A stretch of 64,000 nucleotides of DNA, taken from contig LWRO01000008.1 in assembly GCA_001657325.1 (NCBI GenBank), forward strand, positions 1-64,000. The letters run 5' to 3'. The notes beneath the pieces are model-generated. The model saw only the letters and a list, made by a program, of their open reading frames with translations, had not been told where the DNA came from and did no database searches. Position numbers and translations under genes: made by a program. The DNA is from Geitlerinema sp. BBD 1991-9 (GTDB lineage: Bacteria > Cyanobacteriota > Cyanobacteriia > Cyanobacteriales > Geitlerinemataceae). Every line of letters begins with the position of its first letter. Position 1 is the first letter of the stretch. Of the stretch, positions 39,586 through 48,280 are shown piece by piece.

Positions 39586-39897
39586 CTACTGAACGATCGC
39601 CAGGATGTCTTTTTCAGACAGCAGAACGTACTCTTCGCCGCCGACTTTGATATCGGTGCCAGCGTATTTGGAGTAGAGAACTTTATCTCCAACTTTGACT
39701 TCCATTTCTTGACGAGAACCGTCATCGTTGCGTTTGCCAGGGCCGACTTGCACGACTTCGCCCACTTGGGGTTTTTCTTTGGCCGCGTCCGGCAGGAGGA
39801 TACCACCAGCGGTTTTTTCCTCCGAGGCACTCACCTTCACAAAGACGCGATCGGCCAGCGGTTTGACGGTGGAAACACTCAGAGATACGGCTGCCAT
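39586..39897 (-). CDS. groES: Co-chaperonin GroES
   Basis: This 103-aa protein has [12 protein letters not shown], the mobile loop [14 protein letters not shown] and the C-terminal [15 protein letters not shown], as expected of GroES. The open frame extends 40 codons upstream, but the ATG at 39897 gives the normal family length. The extension crosses the leader between CIRCE and the gene. It is the first gene of the groES-groEL operon. Confidence 0.97.
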   Translation of the reverse strand: MAAVSLSVSTVKPLADRVFVKVSASEEKTAGGILLPDAAKEKPQVGEVVQVGPGKRNDDGSRQEMEVKVGDKVLYSKYAGTDIKVGGEEYVLLSEKDILAIVQ

Positions 39898-40111
39898 AGA
39901 GAATTCTCCAAATTTTACAGATACGTTACACTTTGTTGGGAAATATCGAAGCAGGCGGCACGTTCGTGCGTCCGAGACCAGCCCATCTCCACGTGCTGGT
40001 TCGCGCCTCGATCGCACCGACGATCGGCTTCGTCACAGCGACGACTCCCCTCTCCAAAACCTTGGGAGCTAGGGCATCGTGCCGGAAGTCGAAAGACTCG
40101 CCTCGGGCGAA

Positions 40112-40138
40112 TTAGCACTCTCAACTTCTGAGTGCTAA
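40112..40138. promoter_or_regulatory. CIRCE operator of groES-groEL
   Basis: TTAGCACTC, nine bases, then GAGTGCTAA: a perfect match to the CIRCE consensus bound by the heat-shock repressor HrcA. It lies 215 bp upstream of groES. HrcA itself is not encoded in the window. Confidence 0.95.
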
Positions 40139-40234
40139 TTTAGCGGAGCGAATTTGCCCGAGGCAACTCGTTGGGCTGTACGGGTTTCCGAACTAGAATG
40201 GGCGATAGTGCTGTCTCAGAGGTCTGGTTGCCCG

Positions 40235-40768
40235 ATGACCGAACCGAGAATTGAAAATCCTGCGATCCCTAGCGATCTCGCGGCCACGCCCGAAAACCCT
40301 ACAGAGGTTTCTGCCCTCACCACGTGTGTCGAAAACCTCGATTTACCCCGTATCGATCGACACATTTTCCTCTGCGCCGACCAAACGAAACCGAAATGCT
40401 GTTCGACGGAAGCCGGTTTGGAAGCGTGGGACTATCTCAAACGACGCTTGAAAGAACTACAGCTCGATCGAACCACCGAGGATCGACCCACTTGTATTTT
40501 CCGGACGAAGGCCAATTGTTTGCGAGTCTGTATGCAAGGCCCGATCCTCGTCGTTTACCCCGATGGCGTTTGGTATCGCGCGGCAACGCCTCCGGTTATC
40601 GAGCGGATCGTTCGAGAACATTTATTAGGCGGCCGCGTGGTGGAAGAGTACGCTTTTTTACGGCATCCGCTGACCGGCGAGATCGAACCGAGCGAATCGA
40701 ACATAGCGTCTCCTGTAGAAAATACTGAGATTCCGATCGTGCAATCGGCAACACCGTCCCAAAGCTGA
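40235..40768 (+). CDS. Thioredoxin-like 2Fe-2S ferredoxin domain protein
   Basis: This 177-aa protein has a disordered N-terminus of about 40 residues, then a thioredoxin-like ferredoxin fold. Candidate cluster ligands are Cys47, Cys55 or Cys56, Cys95 and Cys99 (ADQTKPKCC and NCLRVC). The downstream VVYPDGVWYRAATPPVIERIVREHLLGG is typical of the family. The ATG at 40235 is chosen because the 27 residues before it do not look like protein and overlap the groES promoter side. The redox partner is unknown. Confidence 0.85.
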   Translation: MTEPRIENPAIPSDLAATPENPTEVSALTTCVENLDLPRIDRHIFLCADQTKPKCCSTEAGLEAWDYLKRRLKELQLDRTTEDRPTCIFRTKANCLRVCMQGPILVVYPDGVWYRAATPPVIERIVREHLLGGRVVEEYAFLRHPLTGEIEPSESNIASPVENTEIPIVQSATPSQS

Positions 40769-40919
40769 GTTATCATGGATGACAGTCATCAGTGTTCGCG
40801 TGACAAACCAACGCGATTTCTAGACACCGGCACGATCGTTTCTCGTTTTGTCGTTTCCGAACTATACGGTCAGAAATACTGATATCTTTATAACTTTTCC
40901 CAGACATTGATAGCCAGCT

Positions 40920-41558
40920 ATGAAGACGAGCAGCAACAAACGCTTACTCCTTATTGATGACGACCCGAATTTAATTTTATTGGTGAAGGATTTCCTGGAA
41001 TTTCGCGGCTATGAGGTCGTCGCCGCTGAAAACGGTCGTGAAGCCCTGGAAATTATTGAAGACAAGCTGCCCGATCTCATTGTTTGCGATGTGATGATGC
41101 CAGAAATGGATGGCTATGCATTTGTGCGTCACGTTCGCGACAATCCCCGCACGACTTGGATTCCTGTCATTTTTCTCTCAGCAAAAGGGCAAAGTCAGGA
41201 TCGGATTAAGGGTTTGAACACAGGGGCAGACGTGTACATGGTCAAACCCTTTGAACCCGACGAACTCGTCGCTCAAGTGGAATCGTCCCTCAAACAAGCG
41301 TCGCGACTGCTCGCTCGCAAACTGGCGGGAAGCGACAACGCCCCTCCCCTGAAAGTGCGCTCTGGCGTCGAACTGACACCCACAGAACTGAAGGTCGTTC
41401 AGTGGGTCGCGCGAGGGATGGCAAACCGAGAAATTGCGCTAGAGATGAACGTCAGCCAGCGAACGATCGAAAGTCACGTGTCGAATATGTTGGGTAAAAC
41501 GGGACTGCACAACCGCACCGAACTGGCTCGTTGGGCGATCGAAACCAACATGGTCTAA
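40920..41558 (+). CDS. LuxR/NarL-type response regulator (Ycf29-like)
   Basis: The 212-aa protein has a receiver domain (1-125) with the acidic pair DDD (13-15), phosphoacceptor Asp57 in VCDVMMPEMDG and Lys109 in VKPF, followed by a LuxR-type helix-turn-helix (about 150-205: LTPTELKVVQWVARGMANREIALEMNVSQRTIESHVSNMLGK, read in parts). The layout and length match the Ycf29 group found in cyanobacteria and red-algal plastids. No histidine kinase is adjacent, so the input is unknown. The assignment to Ycf29 specifically is tentative. Confidence 0.88.
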   Translation: MKTSSNKRLLLIDDDPNLILLVKDFLEFRGYEVVAAENGREALEIIEDKLPDLIVCDVMMPEMDGYAFVRHVRDNPRTTWIPVIFLSAKGQSQDRIKGLNTGADVYMVKPFEPDELVAQVESSLKQASRLLARKLAGSDNAPPLKVRSGVELTPTELKVVQWVARGMANREIALEMNVSQRTIESHVSNMLGKTGLHNRTELARWAIETNMV

Positions 41559-41778
41559 CCCGAACGGTGCGTTCTCGTTCTTCGTTTCGGGTACAGTTGA
41601 ACGAGACCGTACCGTCGTATTATATTCGTCAAAATGTTAAGCTTTACGATCGAACGGTTCGACCGGCTTAATCGTTTAACCACAAGAGCTAGGGAATGCG
41701 TTTCTTCGATCGCGCGGTTGCCTGACGAAGGCGGAAACCCTAGCGTAAATTTTACGCATAAACCAGGTATACATTTTT

Positions 41779-42300
41779 ATGATCTATGACACCGATCGCC
41801 TTTCCATTTTTGTCGATGGGAACAATATGTTCTACGCGCAACAAAAAAATGGATGGTTTTTCGATCCGCGCCGCGTTCTCGAATATTTCAAAACCGAATA
41901 TCCTGGAACTACGCTCGTTAACGCTTTCTGGTACACCGGTCTTAAAGATCCTCAAGACCAACGTGGATTTCGCGATGCCCTGATTAGTCTCGGTTACACC
42001 GTCCGCACGAAAATCCTCAAAGAATACTACGACGACAGTTCCGGCCGCTATTCCCAAAAAGCCAATCTCGACATAGAAATTGTTATAGATATGTTTAACA
42101 CCGTCGAGCAATACAACCGAGTCGTGTTGTTTAGTGGCGATGGAGATTTCGAGCGGGCGATCGAGCTTCTTCGATCGAAAAACACCCATATTACCGTGGT
42201 CTCGACTGAAGGCATGATCGCGCGAGAACTGCGAAACGCCACCGATCGCTATATCGACCTCAACGATATCCGCGACAAAATTGAAAAAATGGACTACTAG
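41779..42300 (+). CDS. NYN-domain protein (LabA-like)
   Basis: This 173-aa protein has the NYN (PIN-like) nuclease fold. Acidic residues are in LSIFVDGNNMFYAQ (Asp13), KANLDIEIVIDMF and FSGDGDFERAI, as in the LabA/DUF88 family. LabA proteins in Synechococcus affect circadian output, and other members are RNases. Whether this one is a true LabA orthologue cannot be decided. It precedes leuA by 78 bp on the same strand. Confidence 0.85.
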   Translation: MIYDTDRLSIFVDGNNMFYAQQKNGWFFDPRRVLEYFKTEYPGTTLVNAFWYTGLKDPQDQRGFRDALISLGYTVRTKILKEYYDDSSGRYSQKANLDIEIVIDMFNTVEQYNRVVLFSGDGDFERAIELLRSKNTHITVVSTEGMIARELRNATDRYIDLNDIRDKIEKMDY

Positions 42301-42378
42301 GTCTCGACGTTTCATTCAAGTCCACACTTTGACCGGCAAAGGTTTTCATTCTCATTTCTCGACAAGGAGAAACCCCCG

Positions 42379-44013
42379 ATGAGCCAACCTCTCGATAGTG
42401 CAACGCACCGCTTGCACGACCGAATTATCATCTTCGATACCACCTTGCGCGATGGCGAACAGTCTCCTGGCGCAACGCTCAACAAAGACGAAAAACTGAC
42501 GATCGCCCGACAGCTCGCTCGTCTCGGCGTCGATGTCATCGAAGCTGGATTTCCCTATGCTAGTCCGGGCGACTTCGAGGCCGTTCAAACTATCGCCGAG
42601 CAAGTGGGAACCCCTGACGGGCCAACAATTTGCGGTTTAGCCCGCGCCACTCAATCCGACATTAAAGCGGCGGGTGAAGCGCTCGCCCCCGCCGCCCACA
42701 AGCGAATTCATACCTTCATCGCCACCTCCGACATTCACCTCGAATACAAACTTCGCAAAAGCAGAGATGAAGTCTTGGCCATCGCCCCCGAAATGGTGGC
42801 CTACGCCAAAACTTTCACCAACGACGTGGAGTTTTCCCCCGAAGATGCCGGCCGTAGCGACCCGGAATTTATGTATCGCGTCCTCGAAGCCGTCATTGAG
42901 GCGGGCGCAACCACCGTCAACATCCCTGACACCGTCGGTTACACGACCCCCGCAGAATTCGGTGCGTTAATTCGCGGTATCACAGAAAACGTCCGCAACA
43001 TCGACAAGGCCATTATCTCCGTCCACGGTCACAACGACTTAGGCTTAGCAGTCGCGAACTTCCTCGAAGCGGTTAAAAACGGTGCGCGTCAACTTGAATG
43101 TACGATCAACGGCATCGGCGAACGAGCAGGTAATGCGGCTTTAGAAGAGTTAGTCATGGCGTTGCACGTGCGGCGACAGTACTTCAACCCCTTCTTAGGA
43201 CGACCGGCGGAGTCTGAGGAACCCCTCACTGCCATCAACACTCGCGAAATTTACAAAACCTCTCGTTTGGTTTCGAGCCTTACGGGGATGTTCGTTCAAC
43301 CCAACAAAGCCATTGTCGGCGCCAACGCCTTCGCCCACGAATCGGGAATTCACCAAGATGGCGTACTCAAGCACAAGCTCACTTACGAGATTATGGACGC
43401 ACAGTCCATCGGCTTGAACGACAATCAAATTGTATTGGGCAAACATTCCGGTCGTCACGCTTTCCAAACGCGATTGAAAGAATTGGGCTTTGAATTGTCG
43501 GAAAACGAGTTAAATAAAGCCTTTTTAAATTTCAAAAAGTTTGCCGATCGAAAAAAAGAAATTACCGATTGGGATTTAGAATCGATCGTCAACGACCAAA
43601 TCCAACAACCGCCCGAACTCTATAAATTAGAGTTGGTGCAAGTCTCTTGTGGCGATCGATTGCGTCCGACGGCAACGGTGATGCTTCGCACGCCCAACGG
43701 TGAAGAGCGCACCGATCTGGCGTTGGGAACGGGGCCGGTCGATGCCGTTTACAAAGCCATTCATCAAATTATCGACTTACCCAACGAACTCATCGAGTAC
43801 ACGGTGCAATCCGTCACTGCAGGAATTGACGCTCTCGGCGAAGTCACCGTGCGTTTGCGCCACGAAGGCCATGTCTTTTCCGGCCATGCGGCGAATACTG
43901 ATGTTATCGTTGCCTCGGCACACGCTTACGTCAATGCGTTAAACCGCCTCTACGGTGCGATGCAGAGTTCGTCGTTCTCAACTCAAGAACCTCCAGTGAC
44001 GAGTCGGATTTAA
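42379..44013 (+). CDS. leuA: 2-isopropylmalate synthase
   Basis: LeuA condenses 2-oxoisovalerate and acetyl-CoA, the first step of leucine synthesis. The 544-aa protein has the metal and substrate motif [16 protein letters not shown] at 19-34, the histidine motif [11 protein letters not shown] near 215, and a C-terminal regulatory domain (about 395-520) where leucine feedback binds in the family. An AAGGAGAAA ribosome-binding site precedes the ATG at 42379. An isolated gene: leuB, leuC and leuD are not in the window. Confidence 0.97.
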   Translation: MSQPLDSATHRLHDRIIIFDTTLRDGEQSPGATLNKDEKLTIARQLARLGVDVIEAGFPYASPGDFEAVQTIAEQVGTPDGPTICGLARATQSDIKAAGEALAPAAHKRIHTFIATSDIHLEYKLRKSRDEVLAIAPEMVAYAKTFTNDVEFSPEDAGRSDPEFMYRVLEAVIEAGATTVNIPDTVGYTTPAEFGALIRGITENVRNIDKAIISVHGHNDLGLAVANFLEAVKNGARQLECTINGIGERAGNAALEELVMALHVRRQYFNPFLGRPAESEEPLTAINTREIYKTSRLVSSLTGMFVQPNKAIVGANAFAHESGIHQDGVLKHKLTYEIMDAQSIGLNDNQIVLGKHSGRHAFQTRLKELGFELSENELNKAFLNFKKFADRKKEITDWDLESIVNDQIQQPPELYKLELVQVSCGDRLRPTATVMLRTPNGEERTDLALGTGPVDAVYKAIHQIIDLPNELIEYTVQSVTAGIDALGEVTVRLRHEGHVFSGHAANTDVIVASAHAYVNALNRLYGAMQSSSFSTQEPPVTSRI

Positions 44014-44046
44014 GCCAAGCACTCGATCGAGAAATCCCCCTCTTTT

Positions 44047-44146
44047 GGGTGTATCTCAATTTCGTAAAATGACCCCTCCACCTTCGGCACCTCCCCTGAG
44101 TCAGGGGAGGATGGGTGGGGTTCCGATCTCAACAGTGAGATGCACC
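44047..44146. mobile_element. GGGTGCATCTCA-family element with tandemly repeated right end
   Basis: The element starts GGGTGTATCTCAATTTCG and ends AACAGTGAGATGCACC. The last 38 bp (44109-44146) recur exactly at 44192-44229, so a second right end sits 46 bp downstream without a matching left end. Confidence 0.75.
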
Positions 44147-44284
44147 TTTAGAGGCTGTCGCCCCGAGGATGCAATAGCCCTCCAGTGGGACGGATGGGTG
44201 GGGTTCCGATCTCAACAGTGAGATGCACCCCCTCTTTTTGGCAAAGAAAGAGGGGGATTTTAGGAGATTTGAAAGGGGGATTTT

Positions 44285-44380
44285 AGGTTCTCTTGAAATT
44301 GCGCTGGTGTTGAGTTGCTTACGATACCCATATCGTTGTCGGGTCGAACGCCGTTCGCCCTGACAACAAGGGTTTTGGAG
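44285..44380. repeat. Dispersed repeat, copy 2 (first copy 36537-36640)
   Basis: It aligns with the repeat at 36537-36640 and contains a near-palindrome TTGTCGGGTCGAACG / CGTTCGCCCTGACAA at 44335-44365. Confidence 0.6.
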
Positions 44381-44510
44381 TACGATCGAACCCCAAACAG
44401 ATAGCATTCGATCGCAGCGAACTGAGAAAGCTTTGCCGGAATTGACCCGGTTGAAAACGGTGGTCGTCCGTATGTTGTGGTAGATCGACAAAACTACGGA
44501 ATATCAATCG

Positions 44511-45584
44511 ATGAATGTGACCCAAAGCTCGCTATTTCCGAATACGACATCTCAGCCCTCATCTTCAACACCCGATAGTCCGAGTCTCGCCGTTAAAGAA
44601 AAACTCCAATCTACCATCGGCGTTCGAGGAGAGTTTCACCTTCCCTGTATGCCAACCCTGCTCGAACAGTACGTCAAACTGGTGCGTGGCTTGTTGAAAG
44701 TCTTGGGACAAAACCCTACACCAGAAGAAATACAAGCTTTAGAAAAGCGACTGGCGCAGAAGCTAACCGAAGGATTCGAGCAGTCCCCCCATGCCTATTT
44801 AACGCTTACGTATCAATTAGCGCGTCCCGAATTAGGATTGACTGGAGGAATTGCCTTTAAAACCGTAACAAATGTAGAGCCGACGGAAGCGTTCCCATCG
44901 TTTTCCGTCGCGAAAACCTCGCGGTTCGGTCGTTATCCCGACGCAAAAGCCATGTCGATCGCGGCAGAATTGGGCGACGCTGCTCGAGTTTCCGTGTTGG
45001 ATATCGGTGCGGGAATCGGACGCAACAGTTTACCCTTAGCCAAACGCGGCCATCCCGTCGATGCAATTGCGTCGAATCCCGAAGCGGCCAAACAACTGAC
45101 AGAATTAGCTCAGTCGCGAGGGTTAGCGGTGAAGGTGTTGGAGAGCGATACCCTCGATCGATCTCAGTTACCGGCTCGATATCAGTTATCGATCGCTCCA
45201 GAAGTCTTACCTCACCTTCGTAACCGGCCAGGACTTCGACGATTTTTCCAACAAACTGCTGCAATCTTACAACCGGGCGGTATCCTTCTCGCAGCGGCAT
45301 TTCTCGCCAAAGGCGATTACCAACCCGATGAAAAAGTTCGAGAACTCTCAGCAGCATTGGGATGTTACGTATTGACGCGAGACGAGCTGAACGAGGCCGT
45401 CCAACCGTTACCGCTTCAGTGGGTATTTGACGAATCCGTCGTCACCTACGAATCCCGAAACTTACCCGATGAAGCCTGGCCGCCGTCCGATAACTTCCTC
45501 AACTGGGCAACGGGACGAGAATTATTTCCGACACTGACGAATCCTCCAATCGAGTTGCGCTGGTTGCGATTCCAGCGAGTGTAG
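44511..45584 (+). CDS. SAM-dependent methyltransferase
   Basis: The 357-aa protein has an N-terminal extension of about 155 residues with no recognised domain, then a methyltransferase core with motif I LDIGAGIGRNS (163-173), IASNPEAAKQL for strand 2, and QPGGILLAAAFLAKGDYQPDEK later. The core resembles TehB/Methyltransf_12-like enzymes. The substrate is unknown. A good intrinsic terminator follows the stop codon, so the gene is transcribed alone. Confidence 0.85.
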   Translation: MNVTQSSLFPNTTSQPSSSTPDSPSLAVKEKLQSTIGVRGEFHLPCMPTLLEQYVKLVRGLLKVLGQNPTPEEIQALEKRLAQKLTEGFEQSPHAYLTLTYQLARPELGLTGGIAFKTVTNVEPTEAFPSFSVAKTSRFGRYPDAKAMSIAAELGDAARVSVLDIGAGIGRNSLPLAKRGHPVDAIASNPEAAKQLTELAQSRGLAVKVLESDTLDRSQLPARYQLSIAPEVLPHLRNRPGLRRFFQQTAAILQPGGILLAAAFLAKGDYQPDEKVRELSAALGCYVLTRDELNEAVQPLPLQWVFDESVVTYESRNLPDEAWPPSDNFLNWATGRELFPTLTNPPIELRWLRFQRV

Positions 45585-45603
45585 TCTCAAAACAATGGGA
45601 GAG

Positions 45604-45633
45604 ACCGCCTCTCGATCGTAGAGGCGGCTTTTT
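45604..45633 (+). terminator. Terminator of the methyltransferase gene
   Basis: CCGCCTCT (45605-45612) pairs with AGAGGCGG (45620-45627) and is followed by CTTTTT. Confidence 0.9.
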
Positions 45634-45640
45634 CATCACA

Positions 45641-45666
45641 AAAAAAACACCCCAGTTCGAGGTGTT
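45641..45666 (-). terminator. Terminator of the RTX gene
   Basis: On the minus strand AACACCTC pairs with GGGTGTT and is followed by a T-run of about seven. Two terminators thus lie back to back between convergent genes. Confidence 0.75.
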
Positions 45667-45730
45667 GTGGAGAGAGTGTTGGTGTCATGCAGATCGATCG
45701 AAATCAATACTGCATGGAGAGTGATGAAAA

Positions 45731-47671
45731 TTAGAGAATGTCAACGTTTGCTGTCGGGAAGGAGCCTAAACCGTTACCCGTCAGTGTCGCGGTGACAAAT
45801 TCATTAGAACCGCCGTCGAAGAACGACGGAACTTGGATAGTTTTGGTCAATTCCCCGACTCCGAAGCTTAATTGACCGCTGACCGGTACGAAATCAGACG
45901 TGCTGCCTACTGGAGCGGCACCATCGGGATCGGCCGTTGCAGCTGAACCCGTTGCAGCAGCAACGCTATAGTCAACCGTTTCAGCAGTAGAGACGTTGGA
46001 GCGGAAAACGGTTAACTCGAAGAAGGGACCGTTCGGACCGTCACCCGTTCCTGCGCCGAGTCCAGTAACAGCTCCAGAACCAACGCTATACGCATCAGTA
46101 CCGAACGAGAACCCTGCACCGGTTGCCGCACCCGCTTGGTTGTTGATGAGCAAGTTGGCAGAATCGAGAACCTGACCCGAGCCGTTTTGCAGGGTCAAGC
46201 TGACATTCTCAATATCGGGTTCAGTCACTGCCGTACCATCGTTGACGATCGTGACATCTACCGTCGCAAACTGTTGACCGTCTGCAAACGTGACAGTCTG
46301 GTTGTCAATCCGGATGAAATCGTCTGGACTTGTTGCGGTTGCGTCGAACGCATTGAAGTTGATGGTATCTTCACCCACTGTGATACTGCGCTCGATCGTA
46401 ATGGGTGTTGTGAAGGTTCCCAGGGCAGTTCCACCTTGCGATTCGCTGACACCGTAAACGTTGGTCGAGGCACCATCAACGGAATCGAGAACGAATTCGT
46501 ACTCAGCACCCCCTACGGCTCCATCACTACCGGCTGAGTCGTTAATCGTCAACACTGCAGCTGACTGACTGCCGAGAACAGCACCGTTGGTGGGGTTGAA
46601 CAGCGACAGCGAAACCGTCTTCCCGTCGTCAGCAATGTTCGTCGTACCGGGATCAGCTGGGAGCAGGACTTCAAAGGTTTTTTCGGTCTCGCCAGCGGCG
46701 AAGGTCAATAACCCGTCGGTCGTCTCGAAGAAGTCGATCCCCCCGGCCAGAGCCGGATTGGTGACACCAGGCGTCACTTTGTAACCCACCGAAACCGGAT
46801 CTTGGGAACCGTCGGTGCGAGTGACGGTAATCAAAGTCTTGCCGGGGTTTGCGGCGTCGGTTCCTTCCACCCCCGTGTAAGCAACAGCACTGAACTGTAA
46901 CGCACCTTGGGGGCCGGGGTCGGTCGTTGCACCAGTAAAATCGGTCACATCGAGATCGGAGACCCCTTCGACCACTGCCAGGAACTGGTTGGTGGTGAGG
47001 TCTTGAATGTTGGAGTTGCCGTCACTATCGACTTGAATGCTGAGGTCTGTGAATTGCAGACCGTCCAGCATGAAATTATCCTCGCCTTTGACGAAGTCGC
47101 TGATGCGGTCGGCATCGCTGAGGCTCGCGCCACCAGTCGTCAGGCCGGAGTTGCGTTTCGACATGACGAAGGTGTCTTTGCCGTCGCCTCCTTCGAGGGT
47201 GTCTGCCCCGAGGTCGCCGAAGAGCATATCGTCACCAGCATCCCCGAACACGGAGTCGTTATCTTGTCCGCCGAAGATACTGTCGTTGCCTTCTCCGCCA
47301 TAGAGAGCATCATCTCCCTTATTCCCAGCCATGATGTCGTCGCCAGCACCGCCGTAAGCCGTGTCGTTACCGAGGTCGGCGAAGAGAAAATCTTCACCAT
47401 CGTCGCCGTACATCAGGTCGTTGCCTTGACCGCCGAAAATGGAGTCGAGTCCTGCTTCACCGCGTAGGGTATCGTCACCGGCGTTTCCGAATAGCTGGTC
47501 GTTACCAACTGCACCGATGACGCTGTCGTTACCACCACTGGCAGCAACGGCATCGTCACCCTCGCGGGCATCGATAATGTCGTCCCCGGATAAATCCGGA
47601 AGGAGTTCTCCTTGGATGTTACCACCTGGAATAATAAGATCTGGAACTAATGTTCCTATAATGTCGGCCAT
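45731..47671 (-). CDS. RTX / Calx-beta calcium-binding protein
   Basis: The 646-aa protein has an N-terminal block of RTX nonapeptides (about 30-175, for example GGQGNDLMYGDDGEDFLFAD), which bind calcium and form a parallel beta roll. A linker follows, then tandem Calx-beta-like domains (about 240-640) with the pattern V.ED.I.FNAFDATATSPDDF and FADGQQ.ATVDVTI. Such proteins leave the cell by type I secretion, but no transporter is in the window. Unusually, the RTX block is N-terminal and not near the C-terminal secretion signal. The start at 47671 has a GGAGG site. The 21 codons upstream are dropped. Confidence 0.88.
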   Translation of the reverse strand: MADIIGTLVPDLIIPGGNIQGELLPDLSGDDIIDAREGDDAVAASGGNDSVIGAVGNDQLFGNAGDDTLRGEAGLDSIFGGQGNDLMYGDDGEDFLFADLGNDTAYGGAGDDIMAGNKGDDALYGGEGNDSIFGGQDNDSVFGDAGDDMLFGDLGADTLEGGDGKDTFVMSKRNSGLTTGGASLSDADRISDFVKGEDNFMLDGLQFTDLSIQVDSDGNSNIQDLTTNQFLAVVEGVSDLDVTDFTGATTDPGPQGALQFSAVAYTGVEGTDAANPGKTLITVTRTDGSQDPVSVGYKVTPGVTNPALAGGIDFFETTDGLLTFAAGETEKTFEVLLPADPGTTNIADDGKTVSLSLFNPTNGAVLGSQSAAVLTINDSAGSDGAVGGAEYEFVLDSVDGASTNVYGVSESQGGTALGTFTTPITIERSITVGEDTINFNAFDATATSPDDFIRIDNQTVTFADGQQFATVDVTIVNDGTAVTEPDIENVSLTLQNGSGQVLDSANLLINNQAGAATGAGFSFGTDAYSVGSGAVTGLGAGTGDGPNGPFFELTVFRSNVSTAETVDYSVAAATGSAATADPDGAAPVGSTSDFVPVSGQLSFGVGELTKTIQVPSFFDGGSNEFVTATLTGNGLGSFPTANVDIL

Positions 47672-48280
47672 GGTTCCTCCACAGGTTGAAGTGTTGTTTG
47701 TGGTAGACAACACCCGTGGAAATTCACTCTGCATCTCAAAGGGGTCTGCGGAAGTTTCACGCGATCGAGTGACCGTTTCTAAGCGTGCAGAACGAGTAAA
47801 AGCTTGGCTGAAATTTTGGGAAGATAGCGGTTGGCTTCAATCGAGACTTCAATTTATTTGACCTTTTAAACTCCTTGAATGTTCCCCCATTTCAATTGGG
47901 CATTCAGATAGACTTTTCTTCGATCGACTTTCAGTCTGTGTCGTTACGTTCCGGAAAATTTGAAAAACTTTTAGTGAAGTTCTAGAAAATAGTATTTGGG
48001 CTGATTTGTTATCCGTAAAAATACCGATCTATCTCAAAAAAATAAAGAATAATTTAAGATTGCCAATCGTCATCAATAACTGAGATCGACAGTCGGGACA
48101 GGGTGCATCTCAAGACTGTAAAAATAGTAAAAATAGTTATCGGTGCGTCACGCGGGCGACAAAATTCGTCTCGAATTCAGCCGAATTTTGTCGCTCGCTA
48201 ACACACCCTAAGCCTCATGTTATGAAAAAAATGAGATGCACCCGTCGGGGCAAGCAACTACACGTTTCGATGCCAATATT
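47672..48280. other. Intergenic region upstream of the RTX gene
   Basis: No gene is seen. It contains the element at 48101-48243 and otherwise AT-rich sequence that probably includes the RTX gene promoter. Confidence 0.6.
48101..48243. mobile_element. GGGTGCATCTCA-family element, 143 bp
   Basis: Perfect 12-bp terminal inverted repeats GGGTGCATCTCA and TGAGATGCACCC bound an interior unlike that of the other copies. The interior has its own dyad, GCGACAAAATTCG with CGAATTTTGTCGC. It encodes no protein. Confidence 0.8.

Larger units (their letters stand above)
44014..44510. other. 497-bp intergenic region made of repeat elements
   Basis: No gene is seen. It holds a GGGTGCATCTCA-family element (44047-44146), a second copy of that element's right end (44192-44230) and the second copy of a dispersed repeat (44285-44380). 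Confidence 0.75.

Noticed and set aside
38002-40131. Long plus-strand open frames opposite groEL and groES (305 and 349 aa)
   Set aside because: Shadow frames of two unmistakable conserved genes.
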